Assembly: GCA_038061695.1 (NCBI GenBank) | Contig: JBBTYT010000020.1 | Span: forward strand, 1 to 16,425 | Direction of reading: 5' to 3' | Length of the DNA stretch: 16,425 nt | Source: M10-OD1-4 sp038061695 | GTDB lineage: Bacteria > Patescibacteriota > Minisyncoccia > GWC2-36-17 > M10-OD1-4 | Shown here: one piece after another, positions 16,364-16,425 of the stretch | Layout: each line of letters starts with the position of its first letter | Numbering within the stretch: the first letter of the stretch is position 1 | Translations under genes and position numbers: made by a program | Notes under the pieces: model-generated | The model's input: only the letters and a program-made list of their open reading frames with translations | Told to the model about the DNA's origin: nothing | Database searches by the model: none

Positions 16364-16425
16364 AGGAATTTTCCATTTTCTAATCGCTTCGCTCAAGAAA
16401 ATTAGGTCGCAAATGGAAAATTCCT
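16364..16425. repeat. 15-bp perfect inverted repeat at the window end
   Basis: AGGAATTTTCCATTT (16364-16378) is the exact reverse complement of AAATGGAAAATTCCT (16411-16425). Inside it, CTAAT (16380-16384) pairs with ATTAG (16401-16405). An alternative inner hairpin is ATTTTCT (16375-16381) with AGAAAAT (16396-16402). The repeat may continue past the window. It could be a mobile-element end, a MITE-like element, a terminator or a palindrome at a sequence boundary. Confidence 0.75.

Overview
The window is AT-rich, with GC near one third by eye. All recognisable genes lie on the + strand and are closely packed. Arginine codons are mostly AGA/AGG, Lys/Ile/Asn content is high, and no clear Shine-Dalgarno sequence precedes any start. 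TGA, TAA and TAG all act as stops and no gene has an in-frame TGA, so the standard bacterial code applies. A giant RCC1/fibronectin-III surface protein, MacB-type transporter subunits with long extra domains, a membrane-anchored VirD4/HerA-like ATPase, a FtsQ-like protein and a very short DnaX together suggest a Patescibacteria (Candidate Phyla Radiation) genome, most like Parcubacteria. This placement is inference; no rRNA is present.

Layout. 1-5201: 3' part of a gene for a giant extracellular protein with RCC1 propeller repeats, then beta-sandwich modules and about nine Fn3-like domains. 5208-5255: terminator hairpin. 5262-5289: promoter. 5322-8776: ABC ATPase and its FtsX/MacB-type permease, both unusually extended, with a perfect 10-bp GAAA-loop hairpin abutting the permease start. 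8801-10983: serS and a FtsQ/DivIB-like single-pass protein. 11045-14039: two small helical proteins and a VirD4/HerA-like ATPase with an N-terminal membrane anchor. 14066-15157: dnaX, gamma-length only, with two in-frame A_AAA_AAA heptamers. 15172-15245: tRNA-Gln(UUG) with encoded CCA.

15246-16425 looks different. It holds an unrecognised 261-aa helical protein with richer CGN arginine usage and a HEPN-like Rx4H motif, the C-terminal remnant of a GNAT acetyltransferase, and a non-coding end closing in a 15-bp perfect inverted repeat that reaches the last base. It is best read as an accessory segment next to a tRNA gene.

Functionally, the left half concerns the cell surface (secreted repeat protein, MacB-like transporter). 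The middle carries core translation and division functions. The right half carries a DNA- or protein-translocation ATPase beside the replication clamp loader. The less ordinary signals are the lineage-type extensions on both ABC subunits, the small-protein/VirD4-like module, the possible dnaX recoding site, and the HEPN-like gene with its flanking inverted repeat.
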